In this document: positions 47,438 to 57,143 of the stretch, piece by piece
How the letters are laid out: each line of letters opens with the position of its first letter
Position numbering within the stretch: position 1 is the stretch's first letter
Assembly: GCA_028826165.1 (NCBI GenBank)
Contig: JAPDFW010000125.1
Location: 530,001-594,000 of the forward strand
Direction of reading: 5' to 3'
DNA length: 64,000 nucleotides
DNA from: Anaeramoeba ignava
Lineage: Eukaryota > Metamonada > Anaeramoebidae
Program-made: the position numbers and the translations under genes
Notes under the pieces: model-generated
What the model was told of the DNA's origin: nothing
The model's database searches: none
The model's input: only the letters and a program-made list of their open reading frames with translations

Positions 47438-50181
47438 TTAAAAATTTCTTTTCTCTTGAAAAAATCGATCAATTTCTTGGACTGTATTATCAACATTCTC
47501 AAAAACTAGAAAACTTTGAGAAATCCAAGATGGAAGTTTTTTTTGTATATTTTGCAAAGAATATCGTGAATCAATCAACATAATCACTGCATAATCATTT
47601 TTATGTCTTATAGAACGTCCAATAGATTGGTTAACAGCTCTCATACATAAATTATCATAATAATCTTTTCCAGAACTTGCATTGGAAACATTGGTTTTCT
47701 CTTGATTAATTTTTATGTGATCCATTTTCTTTTGATCCCAAAAACGAATTTTTTCAATAATTTCAGGATCTTTTGGATTTGGATAAGGCATTCCAATCAT
47801 AATTACAAGACGTGCATAATTATCCGTGAAATTGATTCCTTCAGACATTTTCCCACCAACAACACAAAGTAATAGAGCACCGTTTTTGTTGTCAATCCAC
47901 TCTCGATATTTTTCGAGAGTTTTTTCTGATTCATTTGTTTTCTTTGTTTCGATAAATATTTTTTTCACCTTTTCAATCTCTTTGAAAATTCCTTTTTGTT
48001 TCCAATTTTTTAAAACAATTTTCTGATAGGAATATGAAGGAAAAAAGCAAACAGCTCCAAAAGGAACAGGAACCAAAATGCGAAGTAATGTTTCCCCAAG
48101 ATCTTCAATGAGACCAGGATCATTTCGTTTTTCAAAGGTGAGTTTCATATCTTGATATTTTATTCCACATTTCAAACAAGTAGCCATAATATTTCTTGGT
48201 GGAATCACGTGTCCGCATGATAATGTGTGGATTTTTGTTTGGTCATAATTAGGAAATAGTTGGCTTTGGAAATCTTCAAATGGTTTAATTGTTCCTCCTA
48301 CAAAAAATGTTGCTTTAGTTTGGTTGATAATTGGTTCAAAATATGATTCTGGATTAAGAAGTAAAAATTTGATTGAGGAATTGGATTTTTTGTTTGATCT
48401 TGTGATCAAAATTCCTAATGAAAAAAGAGAAATAAAAATTAAAATTTAAAAATTAAAATTAAAAATTAAAATTTACTGCAATTTTGACTTGTATTCGTCA
48501 AAGATTCAATAAAACTTTCAACTTGATTCAATCCAAAATTCTGAACAACTAAAAATTGTTTCTCTTTTGAATATTGATTTACACAAAAAGATTGCACTTT
48601 TTTAGTAATTTCACTTTGTCGAAAATAAGAAAGTAACTCAAAAGGATTCATATTATCCATTTGAATTTGATCAAACAAGAAATCATTAAGAGAGTAGATC
48701 TCTAAAATATTCTTTTCAGTTGGTATTCCATTTTCTAAGAGTTCTTGTATTTTTTGTTGTTCTGGAAATAGTTCAATATTTTCATTTTCATTTTCATTTT
48801 GATTTTCATTTTCTTCAGATTTATTATTAAAACATCTTAAAATTCTTTTGATAAATTGCAAAATTTCTTGGATCTTAATTTGATGCATTGGCTTGAGCTT
48901 GTTCTTATATTTCCAATAATAATTATTCAATTGTTTGTATCCAAAAACAGCATGCCAATAACTAATAACAACACTATGCAATGAATTAATTGTTTCAATA
49001 ATATTATGTGATTCATCCAAAATCACAACTCGATCAGTTAGTTCAATCCCAAGATTTTCTCTTGTTGATGAATGAAGAAGGGAATTATAAGGAAGAATAA
49101 CTAGATGAGAACTTTTTATCGCATTTCTTGACGAATAATAAGGACAGACCCCAATTTCATGACCCTTTTCAACAAGTTCTTCAACAGTCATTGGAGAAGC
49201 TAAGATTTCATCACGAAAATAATTGATTTTTTGTTTATCATAGAATGGACATCCATGATTTGTCAAATGAGATGTTGTTTGAGACTTTCTGCTTCGAGTA
49301 CGTTGACGAGATCGTTTAGTCAGAACGGAAAATGCCTCTTTTTTGTCTTCATCTCTTTGTTTTTTGGTTTTTGATTTTGAGATTAATTCATGACATTTTT
49401 GGGAAATTAAAATTGGATCGTTAAGATCACGTATTTTTGAATTGATGCACATAAAGGATCTTGAAGCAAGAACAACAAGAAAAAATTGGTTGCCGAATGT
49501 AGTTTTTTTGACTTCATTGACAAATTGTGAGAGTTGTGAATGAGTTCGCGAACAATAAAGTATCTGATTTTTAATGATTGGGATATCTTCATTTTCTGTT
49601 TCGAAATCCTTTTGAATTTCTGAAGCATCAAATTGATTTTGTGTTGAAAATTGAGTAGGCAAAGTATCATTCAAAAGAAATGGATCAGAGTTTTGAGTTT
49701 CATTATTAGAAGGAGATTGCTCTTGGTTTTGATCTAAATCAAGAGGACTTTGTTTTCTTTTCTTTTTTGAGTTTGTAATTGGATTAATTTTTGGATCAGG
49801 AAAATTTTGATCAGAAATATATCCTGTTTTGCGATACTGGTTTATTCTTTCAAATAAAAGATCTCTTTGTTTTTTTTCAACTGAACGTTGTTTTTCTAAA
49901 AGATCTTTTTTTTCTGATATTTTTTGTTTTTGAGTGAATTCTTGAACCCAAGAAGGTTGTTCATTTTTTGGTTGAATTTCTTCAATTTCAGTTGGATTAT
50001 TTTGGTCTTCAAGATATTTGATGATTGCGCAAATAATACTTAATGATTTTCCTGTTCCTGTCGGACTTTCAAAAAGACCAATTCCTCCTGTTTTAACTGT
50101 TTTATAAAATTCTTCCATAAATTGTTGTTGAATTGGGTAAGGTTCTAATTGAAAAGGGAAAGGAAATTTTAATTCAGACAT
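47438..50181 (-). CDS. DDX11/CHL1-type superfamily 2 Fe-S DNA helicase, two exons
   Basis: Exon 1 is 50181-48477 and exon 2 is 48414-47438, separated by a 62-nt GTAAAT...TTAG intron, for 893 residues. Walker A is ESPTGTGKS (about 39-46). Four cysteines spaced as in the XPD-family Fe-S domain are seen in SRSFMCIN, SQKCHEL, NHGCPFYD and IGVCPYYS. The Walker B box reads VVILDESHN, with Ser where DEAH has Ala. Motif VI is QSIGRSIRHKNDYAVIMLID. The splice joins QNC(R)ILITRSNKK to SSIKFLLLNPESYF, matching the KFLLLNP region and the following GGTxxPFxDF (FVGGTIKPFEDF) typical of DDX11/CHL1, which favours this over FANCJ, RTEL1 or XPD. Family role: 5'-3' helicase in sister-chromatid cohesion and replication repair. 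Contains an acidic Asn-Glu insertion near 465-475. Confidence 0.93.
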
Positions 50182-50265
50182 TTAAAATATATGATTTTTA
50201 AAATTAAAAGAGAAGAAAATGATTTTATTTTTTTAGAAAAAATTAAAAATTAAAATTAAAATTAA

Positions 50266-50296
50266 AATATTTTTTTTCATTTTTTTCTTTTCAAAA
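50266..50296 (+). promoter_or_regulatory. Leader/promoter element, RCC1-BTB copy 4
   Basis: TTTTTTTTCATTTTTTTCTTTTC + AAAA directly before ATG at 50297. It lies in the 115-bp divergent gap between the helicase ATG (50181) and this gene. Confidence 0.45.
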
Positions 50297-52112
50297 ATGA
50301 ATGAAATTATATTTTTTGGTTCAAATGAAAAACCAAAACTTATCAAAAATGAACCAAATATAATAACAAAACCAATTCAATTTAAATTTGAAAATGAAAA
50401 TGAAAATGAAAATGAAAATGAAAATGAAAATGAAAATGAAAAATGAAAATGAAAAACAAATTAAACAAATTTCATCAGGTGACTTATCAACAATTTTCCT
50501 TTTTAAAAATGGAAAAGCAATAGAATATTTAGCTGTAAATGATTCAAATCAAAATCCTGAAAAAATCCAAATTGAAGAAAATATTCAAAAAGTAACTGTT
50601 GGTTATTCAAATGAAGCTATTTTAACAATAGAAGGAAATGTATTTGCTAAAGGAATTGATATTAATCCAAATAATCTAAAAGAATTTATCAATATTTCAT
50701 CATTAATTGAAGATAAAAATGATAGAGTAATTGAAGATATTGTTTCTGGAAATCGTTCAATTTACTTATTAACTTCAAATCAAAATGCTTATGGAATTGG
50801 TTCAAATGATTATTGTCAACTTGGTTTTGATTTTAAAACACTTTATACAACAGAAAAACCAATTTTAATGATGAAAAATGTTTCTAAAATATTTTCAGGA
50901 GTTAACTCAATCACATTTTTTCTTTTAAATTCAAATCAAGAATTATTTGGATGTGGTAGTAATAGTTTTGGTCAACTTGGATTAGGAGAATCAAGAAAAG
51001 AAGAAACAGAAATACAAAAATTAACCAAAATCCAAAATATTCCAAAAGGCAAAATAATTGATATTCAATCTGGAATTTTTCATTCAATAATGTTGATTAA
51101 ATTTAAAGCAAAAAGAAAACTTTATTCATGTGGATATACTGAATATAATGGACTTGATAAAGATAAAAATAAAGATACTTATGAATTTACTGAAATCAAA
51201 TCATCTTTATTTGAAAATGATGATAATATTCTTGATTTTTCTGTTGCATATAACCATACTTTGATTTTAACAATAAAAGGTAAATTAATAGTATTTGGAA
51301 GTAATTATTATAGACAATTAGGAATTGAAGATAGAAAATCTCAAACAATTCCAATTCAAATTGAACTTCCTAAATTAAGATTTAATGAAAATATTTCCAA
51401 TTATCATCTTTCTTGTGGTGCTTATAAATCATTTCTTTATTATTCTCCTTTTTCTAATCTTGAAGAAGATTTGATAAAACTATTTAGAAGAAAAGAATTT
51501 TGTGATATTTCATTTAAAACAGAAAATGGAGAAATAATTGAAGCTCATAAATTAATATTGAAATATAGATTAAAAGATGAAAATGAAATTGAAAAACTTC
51601 AAGAAATTATTTCAAATAAATCAATTAAAGAATCAAATCAAATATTTGAAATTATTTATTCAAACAGAAAAATAAATCCAAAATTATATTATGAAATTAA
51701 AGAAATTATAAATTCCAATGAAAAAATTGAAGAAACAATGAAAAGAATTTATTTAAATGAAAATGAAAATGAAAATGAAAAAGATTTTATTATTGAAAGA
51801 AAAGAAAAGAAATATAAATTTCCCAAATTAATATTAATAATGAGAAGTGAATTATATCGAGGAATGTTTTTATCTGTAACAGAAGATAAATCTAATAAAG
51901 TTACAGATTATAGTGAATTAAGTAATAAATCATTCCAAATATTTGAATATTGGATTTATTCAAATCAAATTAAAGATGAAATTCAAATTACACAAGAAAT
52001 AATTGATGAATTAGAAATTGGAATTGATTATTTTCAATTAAATCAAACAAATCCAAATTTATTTGATTTATTAATTAACAAATTTAATAATCAAAATCAA
52101 AATAAAAATTAA
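50297..52112 (+). CDS. RCC1-repeat + tandem BTB protein, copy 4, frameshifted near the N-terminus
   Basis: The normal start ATG at 50297 reads MNEIIFFGSNEKPKLIKNEP...KPIQFKF and then a GAAAAT run. At 50439-50443 the run has five A instead of four, which shifts the frame and produces a TGA. From there the rest of the gene (KQIKQISSGDLST to NNQNQNKN) is intact in the +1 frame. In-frame ATGs inside the repeat (from 50388) could restart translation but would give a Met-Lys repeat N-terminus lacking the first blade strand. It is either a slippage mutation, a sequence error, or programmed. Blade loops: VGYSNEAIL, VSGNRSIYLL, FSGVNSITFFLL, FSVAYNHTLIL. It has a shorter BTB linker (RLKDENEIEKLQ). Confidence 0.7.
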
Positions 52113-52390
52113 AATTAAAATCAAAATTAAAATTAAAATCAAAATTAAAATTAAAAATTAAAATTAAAATTAAAATTAAAATTAAAATTAAAATTAAAAT
52201 CAAAATTAAAATTTAAATTAAAATTAAAACTAAAATTAAAATTAAAATTAAAATTAAAATAAAAATTAAATTTAAATTAAAATTAAAATTAAAATTAAAA
52301 TTAAAATTAAAATTAAAATTAAAATCAAAATTAAAATTAAAATTAAAATTAAAATTAAAATTAAAATTCCAAAATTAAAATTCCAAAAAA
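52113..52390. repeat. (AAAATT)n between RCC1-BTB copies 4 and 5
   Basis: Mainly AAAATT hexamers with some AAAATC and AAATTT, continuous with the Asn-rich 3' end of copy 4. Confidence 0.92.
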
Positions 52391-52417
52391 TATTTTTTCA
52401 TTTTTTTCTTTTCAAAA
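52391..52417 (+). promoter_or_regulatory. Leader/promoter element, RCC1-BTB copy 5
   Basis: ATTTTTTCATTTTTTTCTTT + TCAAAAA directly before ATG at 52418. Confidence 0.45.
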
Positions 52418-54187
52418 ATGAATGAAATTATATTTTTTGGTTGGAATGAAAAACCAAAATTTTTCAAAAATAAGCCAAATCAAATAACAAAACCAATTCA
52501 ATTTAAATTTGAAAATGAAAATGAAAATGAAAATGAAAAGCAAATTAAACAAATTTCATCAGATTATTATTCAACAATTTTCCTTTTTAAAGATGGAAAA
52601 GCAATAGAATATTTAAATCAAAATGATTCAAATCAAAATTCTAAAAAAATCCAAATTGAAGAAAATATTCAAAAAGTATCTGTTGGTTATCGAAATGAAG
52701 TTATTTTAACAATAGAAAGAAATGTATTTGCAAAAGGAATTGATATTAATCTAAAAAATCCAAATGAGTTTATCAATATTTCATCACTAATTGAAGATAC
52801 AAATGATAGAATAATTCAAGATATTGTTTCTTCTGAAAGTTTGATTTACTTATTAACTTCAAATCAAAATGTTTATGGAATTGGTTCAAATGATTATTGT
52901 CAACTTGGCTTTGATTCTGTAACACTTAAAAGAACAGAAAAACCAATTTTAATGATGAAAAATGTTTCTAAAATATTTTCAGGAAATTCTGCAAATCATG
53001 TTTTTCTTTTAAATTCAAATCAAGAATTATTTGGATGTGGCGATAATGATCTTGGCCAACTTGGATTAGGAGAATCAAGAAAAGAAGAAACACAAATCCC
53101 AAAATTAACCAAAATCCAAAATATTCCAAAAGGCAAAATAATTGATATTCAATCTGGAAATTTTCATTCATTAATGTTGATTGAAGATGAAAATGAAAAT
53201 CAAAATACAAAAAGAAAACTTTATTCATGTGGAGATTCTCAATTTAATGGACTTAACAAAGATACTTATGAATTTACTGAAATCAAATCATCTTTATTTG
53301 AAAATGATAATATTCTTGATTTTTCTATTGGATGTTTTCATACTTTGATTTTAACTTCCAATTCAAAATTAATCGGATTTGGATATAATAATTCTGGTCA
53401 ATTAGGAACTGGAAATAGAAATGATCAATTAATTCCTATTCAAATTGAACTTCCTAAATTAAGATTTAATGAAAATATTTCTAATTATCATATTTCTTGT
53501 GGATATTTAAAATCATTTCTTTATTATTTTCCTCCTTCTTTTTCTAATCTTGAAGAAGATTTGATAAAATTATTTGAAAGAAAAGAATTTTGTGATATTT
53601 CATTTAAAACAAAAAATGGAGAAATAATTGAAGCTCATAAATTAATATTGAAATATAGATTAAATCAAAATCAAAATCAAATTGAAAAACTTCAAGAAAT
53701 TATTTCAAAAAAATCAATTAAAGAATCAAATCAAGTATTTGAAATGATTTATTCAAACAGAATAATAAATCCAAAATTATATTCTGAAATTAAAGAAATT
53801 ATAAATTCAAATGAAAAAATTGAAGAAACAATGAAAAGAATTTATTTAAATGAAAATGAAAAAGATTTTATAATTGAAAGAAAAGAAAAACAATATAAAT
53901 TTCCTAAATTAATATTAATAATGAGAAGTGAATTATATCGAGGAATGTTTTTATCTGTTACAAATGATAAATCTAATAAAGTTACAGATTATAGTGAATT
54001 AAGTAATAAATCATTTCAAATATTTGAATATTGGATTTATTCAAATCAAATCAAAGAAGGAATTGAAATTACACAAGAAATTATTCAAGAATTAGAAAGA
54101 GGAATTGATTATTTTCAATTAAATCAAACAAATCCAAATTTATTTGATTTATTAATTAACAAATTTAATAATCAAAATCAAAATTAA
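52418..54187 (+). CDS. RCC1-repeat + tandem BTB protein, copy 5
   Basis: 589 residues, same plan. Notable loops: ISSDYYSTIFL, VGYRNEVIL, VSSESLIYLL (lacking the usual Gly), GIGSNDYCQLG, SGNFHSLML and a shortened NGLNKDTYEF. One blade reads TIERNVFAKG instead of TIEGNVFAKG. In the first BTB, LFERKEFCDISFKTKNGE differs from the usual LFRRKEF...TENGE. The BTB tail IEITQEIIQELERGIDYF is shared with copy 6. Ends NNQNQN before the hexamer-derived TAA. Confidence 0.92.
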   Translation: MNEIIFFGWNEKPKFFKNKPNQITKPIQFKFENENENENEKQIKQISSDYYSTIFLFKDGKAIEYLNQNDSNQNSKKIQIEENIQKVSVGYRNEVILTIERNVFAKGIDINLKNPNEFINISSLIEDTNDRIIQDIVSSESLIYLLTSNQNVYGIGSNDYCQLGFDSVTLKRTEKPILMMKNVSKIFSGNSANHVFLLNSNQELFGCGDNDLGQLGLGESRKEETQIPKLTKIQNIPKGKIIDIQSGNFHSLMLIEDENENQNTKRKLYSCGDSQFNGLNKDTYEFTEIKSSLFENDNILDFSIGCFHTLILTSNSKLIGFGYNNSGQLGTGNRNDQLIPIQIELPKLRFNENISNYHISCGYLKSFLYYFPPSFSNLEEDLIKLFERKEFCDISFKTKNGEIIEAHKLILKYRLNQNQNQIEKLQEIISKKSIKESNQVFEMIYSNRIINPKLYSEIKEIINSNEKIEETMKRIYLNENEKDFIIERKEKQYKFPKLILIMRSELYRGMFLSVTNDKSNKVTDYSELSNKSFQIFEYWIYSNQIKEGIEITQEIIQELERGIDYFQLNQTNPNLFDLLINKFNNQNQN

Positions 54188-54189
54188 AA

Positions 54190-55310
54190 TTAAAATTAAA
54201 ATCAAAATTAAAATTCAAAATTCAATTCAAAATTCAAAATTCAATTCAAAATTCAATATTCAATATTCAATATTCAATATTCAATATTCAATATTCAATA
54301 TTCAATATTCAATATTCAATATTCAATATTCAATATTCAATATTCAATATTCAATATTCAATTAAAATTCAATATTCAATATTCAATATTCAATATTCAA
54401 TATTCAATATTCAATATTCAATATTCAATATTCAATATTCAATATTCAATATTCAATTCATTATTCAATATTTAATATTCAATATTCAATATTCAATATT
54501 CAAAATTCAATATTCATTGATTCAAAATTCAATTCCAATATTCAATATTCAAAATTATTTCAAAATTCAAAATTTCAATATTCAATTCAATATTCAATAT
54601 TCAATTCAAAATTCAATATTCAATTCAATATTCAATATTCAATATTCAATTCAATTCAATTCAATATTCAATATTCAATTCATTATTTAATATTTTTATT
54701 TAATATTTAATATTTAATATTCAATATTCAATATTCAATAATTCAATATTTATATTCAATATTCAATATTCAATTCATTATTCATTCATTATTCAATATT
54801 TTAATTTAATTCAATATTCAAAATCCAAAATTTTAATATTTAATATTCAATATTCAATATTCAATATTCAATATTCAATTCAATATTCAATTCAATATTC
54901 ATTATTCAATATTCATTATTCAATATTTAATTCAATATTTAATTCAATATTCAATATTCAATATTCAATATTCAATATTCAATATTCAAAATTCAATTCA
55001 ATATTCAATATTTAATATTCAATATTCTATTCAATATTCAATATTCAATATTCAATATTCAATATTTAATATTCAATATTCAATTCAATTCAATATTCAA
55101 TATTCAATATTTAATATTCAATTAAAATTCAATTCAATATTCAAAATTCAATTCAATATTCAATTCATTATTCAATATTCAATACAATATTCAATATTCA
55201 TTATTCAATATTCATTATTCAATATTTAATATTTAATATTCAATTAAAATTCAATTCAATATTCAATATTCAATTCATTATTCAAAATCCAAAATTTAAT
55301 TAATATTTAA
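54190..55310. repeat. 1.1-kb satellite, (ATATTCAATTCA)-type units
   Basis: TTCAATA and TTCAAT blocks in period-6/7 mixtures. It is the reverse-complement family of the 16.3-18.5 kb array. It begins about 30 bp after the stop of copy 5. Confidence 0.95.
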
Positions 55311-55789
55311 TAAAATAAATAAATGAAAAATAATCTTGGGAAAAAAAAAATTATTTTTTAGATTTTTTTTGATCAATAAAATACCCCCTTTTCATTTTAT
55401 TTTTCATTTTGTTTTTCATTTTATTTTTCATTTTGTTTTTCATTTTGTTTTTCATTTTGTTTTTCATTTTAAATTGATTAAAATAAATTAAATTGATTTT
55501 AGTGATTTTGATTTTTTATTTTAAAAATTGAAAAAAAAAAATTCATATGATTTGTTGGAAGATCCAAAATCAAACAAATTTAAAAACAAAAAAAACCAAA
55601 AAAAATAATTTTCATTTTTATTTTTTTATTTTTTTTATCATTTTTTTAATTAATTAATTAATTAAATTTATTAACTAAAAAACAAAAGTAAGCAAAAATA
55701 AAAATAAAAATAATAAAAATAAAAATAAAATTAATTAAATTATCTTTATATTTATAATTAAATTATTTTCTATTGTTTTTATAAAGCTA
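55311..55789. other. Upstream region of ornithine decarboxylase
   Basis: Tandem TTTTCATTTTGTTTTTCATTTTATT units (55390-55470), a TTTTTTTTGATCAAT word (55362), and TAATTTTCATTTTTATTTTTTTATT near 55606, which resembles the promoter-like element of other genes. No gene seen. Confidence 0.45.
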
Positions 55790-57049
55790 ATGACAACTAA
55801 AGTTCACGATATTGAATATTTAAAAAAAGATTTGCATCTTACTCACCACACAATAATCCACGAGAAACGGAAACAATACAGCAAAAAAACACATCACGAA
55901 CTACAAAAAGTGCTTCACAAAACAATCGACAACGGACAAGAGGATCCATTTATTGTAATTGATCTAAGCGAGATCAAAAGAAGACACCAAGAATGGAAAG
56001 AACATTTACCACGAGTCAAACCCTTTTACGCAATGAAATGCAATCCAAACTACGAGATCCTGAAAGTTATGGCAAAACTCGGGATGGGGTTCGATTGTGC
56101 AAGCAAAGAAGAGATCTCAACAATTTTAGGTTTGGGGGTACCTCCCGAAAAAATTATATTTGCTAATCCGTGCAAAATGATCCCCCATTTGGAATTTGCC
56201 CGGCAACGGTCGGTGCGAAAAATGACATTTGATTCAATTGAAGAAATGGTGAAGATTGCCAAAATCATGCCTGAGGCGGAACTGGTTCTCAGAATCAAAA
56301 CAGACGACAAACACTCATTGGCGCCTCTCTCAACCAAGTTTGGAATGGAAATAAAAGACGTCAAAAATGTTCTTGAGCGCAGCATAGAAATGAAAGTAAA
56401 CATCATCGGCATTGCCTTCCATGTCGGCAGCAATTGCCAAGACGCTAATTCTTATGTGGAAACTTTGAAGATCACAAAATCCATTTTTGACATTGCAAAA
56501 GATCTCGGCATTTCCTTCTCTTTTCTCGACATCGGTGGTGGCTTCCCTCCATCAGGCACTTTCTATCTTCCTGAAAGTGTCTCCTTCGCAGATGTTGCTG
56601 ACACAGTTGCTCCTCTTGTCGACTCTCTTTTTGATGATGATATCACTGTGATTGCTGAACCAGGGCGTTATTTCGCAACAAGTTGTCAAACAATTGCCTT
56701 GAATGTTTATGCCAAAAGAAAGAAGTTCATTGCCGAGCATCCTTCTTTCCAATATTTCATCTCTGATGGTTTGTACGGAACCTTGAATAATGTTGTTTTT
56801 GACCACTATGATCCTCGTATTTATATTTACAGGAAAATTCAAAGTGAGGAAGAATTATATGAATCTTCTTTATTTGGTCCAACTTGTGATTCAATTGATT
56901 GTATTAAAAAATCCCTTCTTCTTCCTGAACTTGATATTGGTGATTGGATTATTTTTTATGATATGGGTGCTTATACTACTGCTGCTACAACAAGATTCAA
57001 TGGTTTTAATGAATATGATTTTAAATATATTGAAACTGATATGAAATGA
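55790..57049 (+). CDS. Ornithine decarboxylase (PLP-dependent, alanine racemase fold)
   Basis: Makes putrescine from ornithine, the entry to polyamine synthesis. 419 residues, no intron. PLP lysine in PFYAMKCN (K83), HVGSNC (211-216), DIGGGFPPSG (glycine loop 247-256), EPGRYF (290-295) and the active-site FGPTCDSID (C366, D367). The FGPTCDS-D motif with DMGAYT is that of ornithine rather than arginine or diaminopimelate decarboxylases. Antizyme inhibitors and inactive homologues usually lose these residues, so the enzyme is probably active. It lacks the long C-terminal degradation tail of vertebrate ODC. The first two-thirds use more C and G at third codon positions than the flanking RCC1-BTB genes. 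It separates copies 5 and 6 of that family. Confidence 0.96.
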   Translation: MTTKVHDIEYLKKDLHLTHHTIIHEKRKQYSKKTHHELQKVLHKTIDNGQEDPFIVIDLSEIKRRHQEWKEHLPRVKPFYAMKCNPNYEILKVMAKLGMGFDCASKEEISTILGLGVPPEKIIFANPCKMIPHLEFARQRSVRKMTFDSIEEMVKIAKIMPEAELVLRIKTDDKHSLAPLSTKFGMEIKDVKNVLERSIEMKVNIIGIAFHVGSNCQDANSYVETLKITKSIFDIAKDLGISFSFLDIGGGFPPSGTFYLPESVSFADVADTVAPLVDSLFDDDITVIAEPGRYFATSCQTIALNVYAKRKKFIAEHPSFQYFISDGLYGTLNNVVFDHYDPRIYIYRKIQSEEELYESSLFGPTCDSIDCIKKSLLLPELDIGDWIIFYDMGAYTTAATTRFNGFNEYDFKYIETDMK

Positions 57050-57114
57050 TTTCTTTTTTCTTTTTCTTTTTCTTTTTCTTTTTTTTTGATTCAAAAATAA
57101 AACAAAATTAAAAA

Positions 57115-57143
57115 TTATTTTTTTCATTTTTTTCTTTTCAAAA
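57115..57143 (+). promoter_or_regulatory. Leader/promoter element, RCC1-BTB copy 6
   Basis: TTTTTTTCATTTTTTTCTTT + TCAAAA before ATG at 57144, only about 65 bp after the ODC stop codon. Confidence 0.45.
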
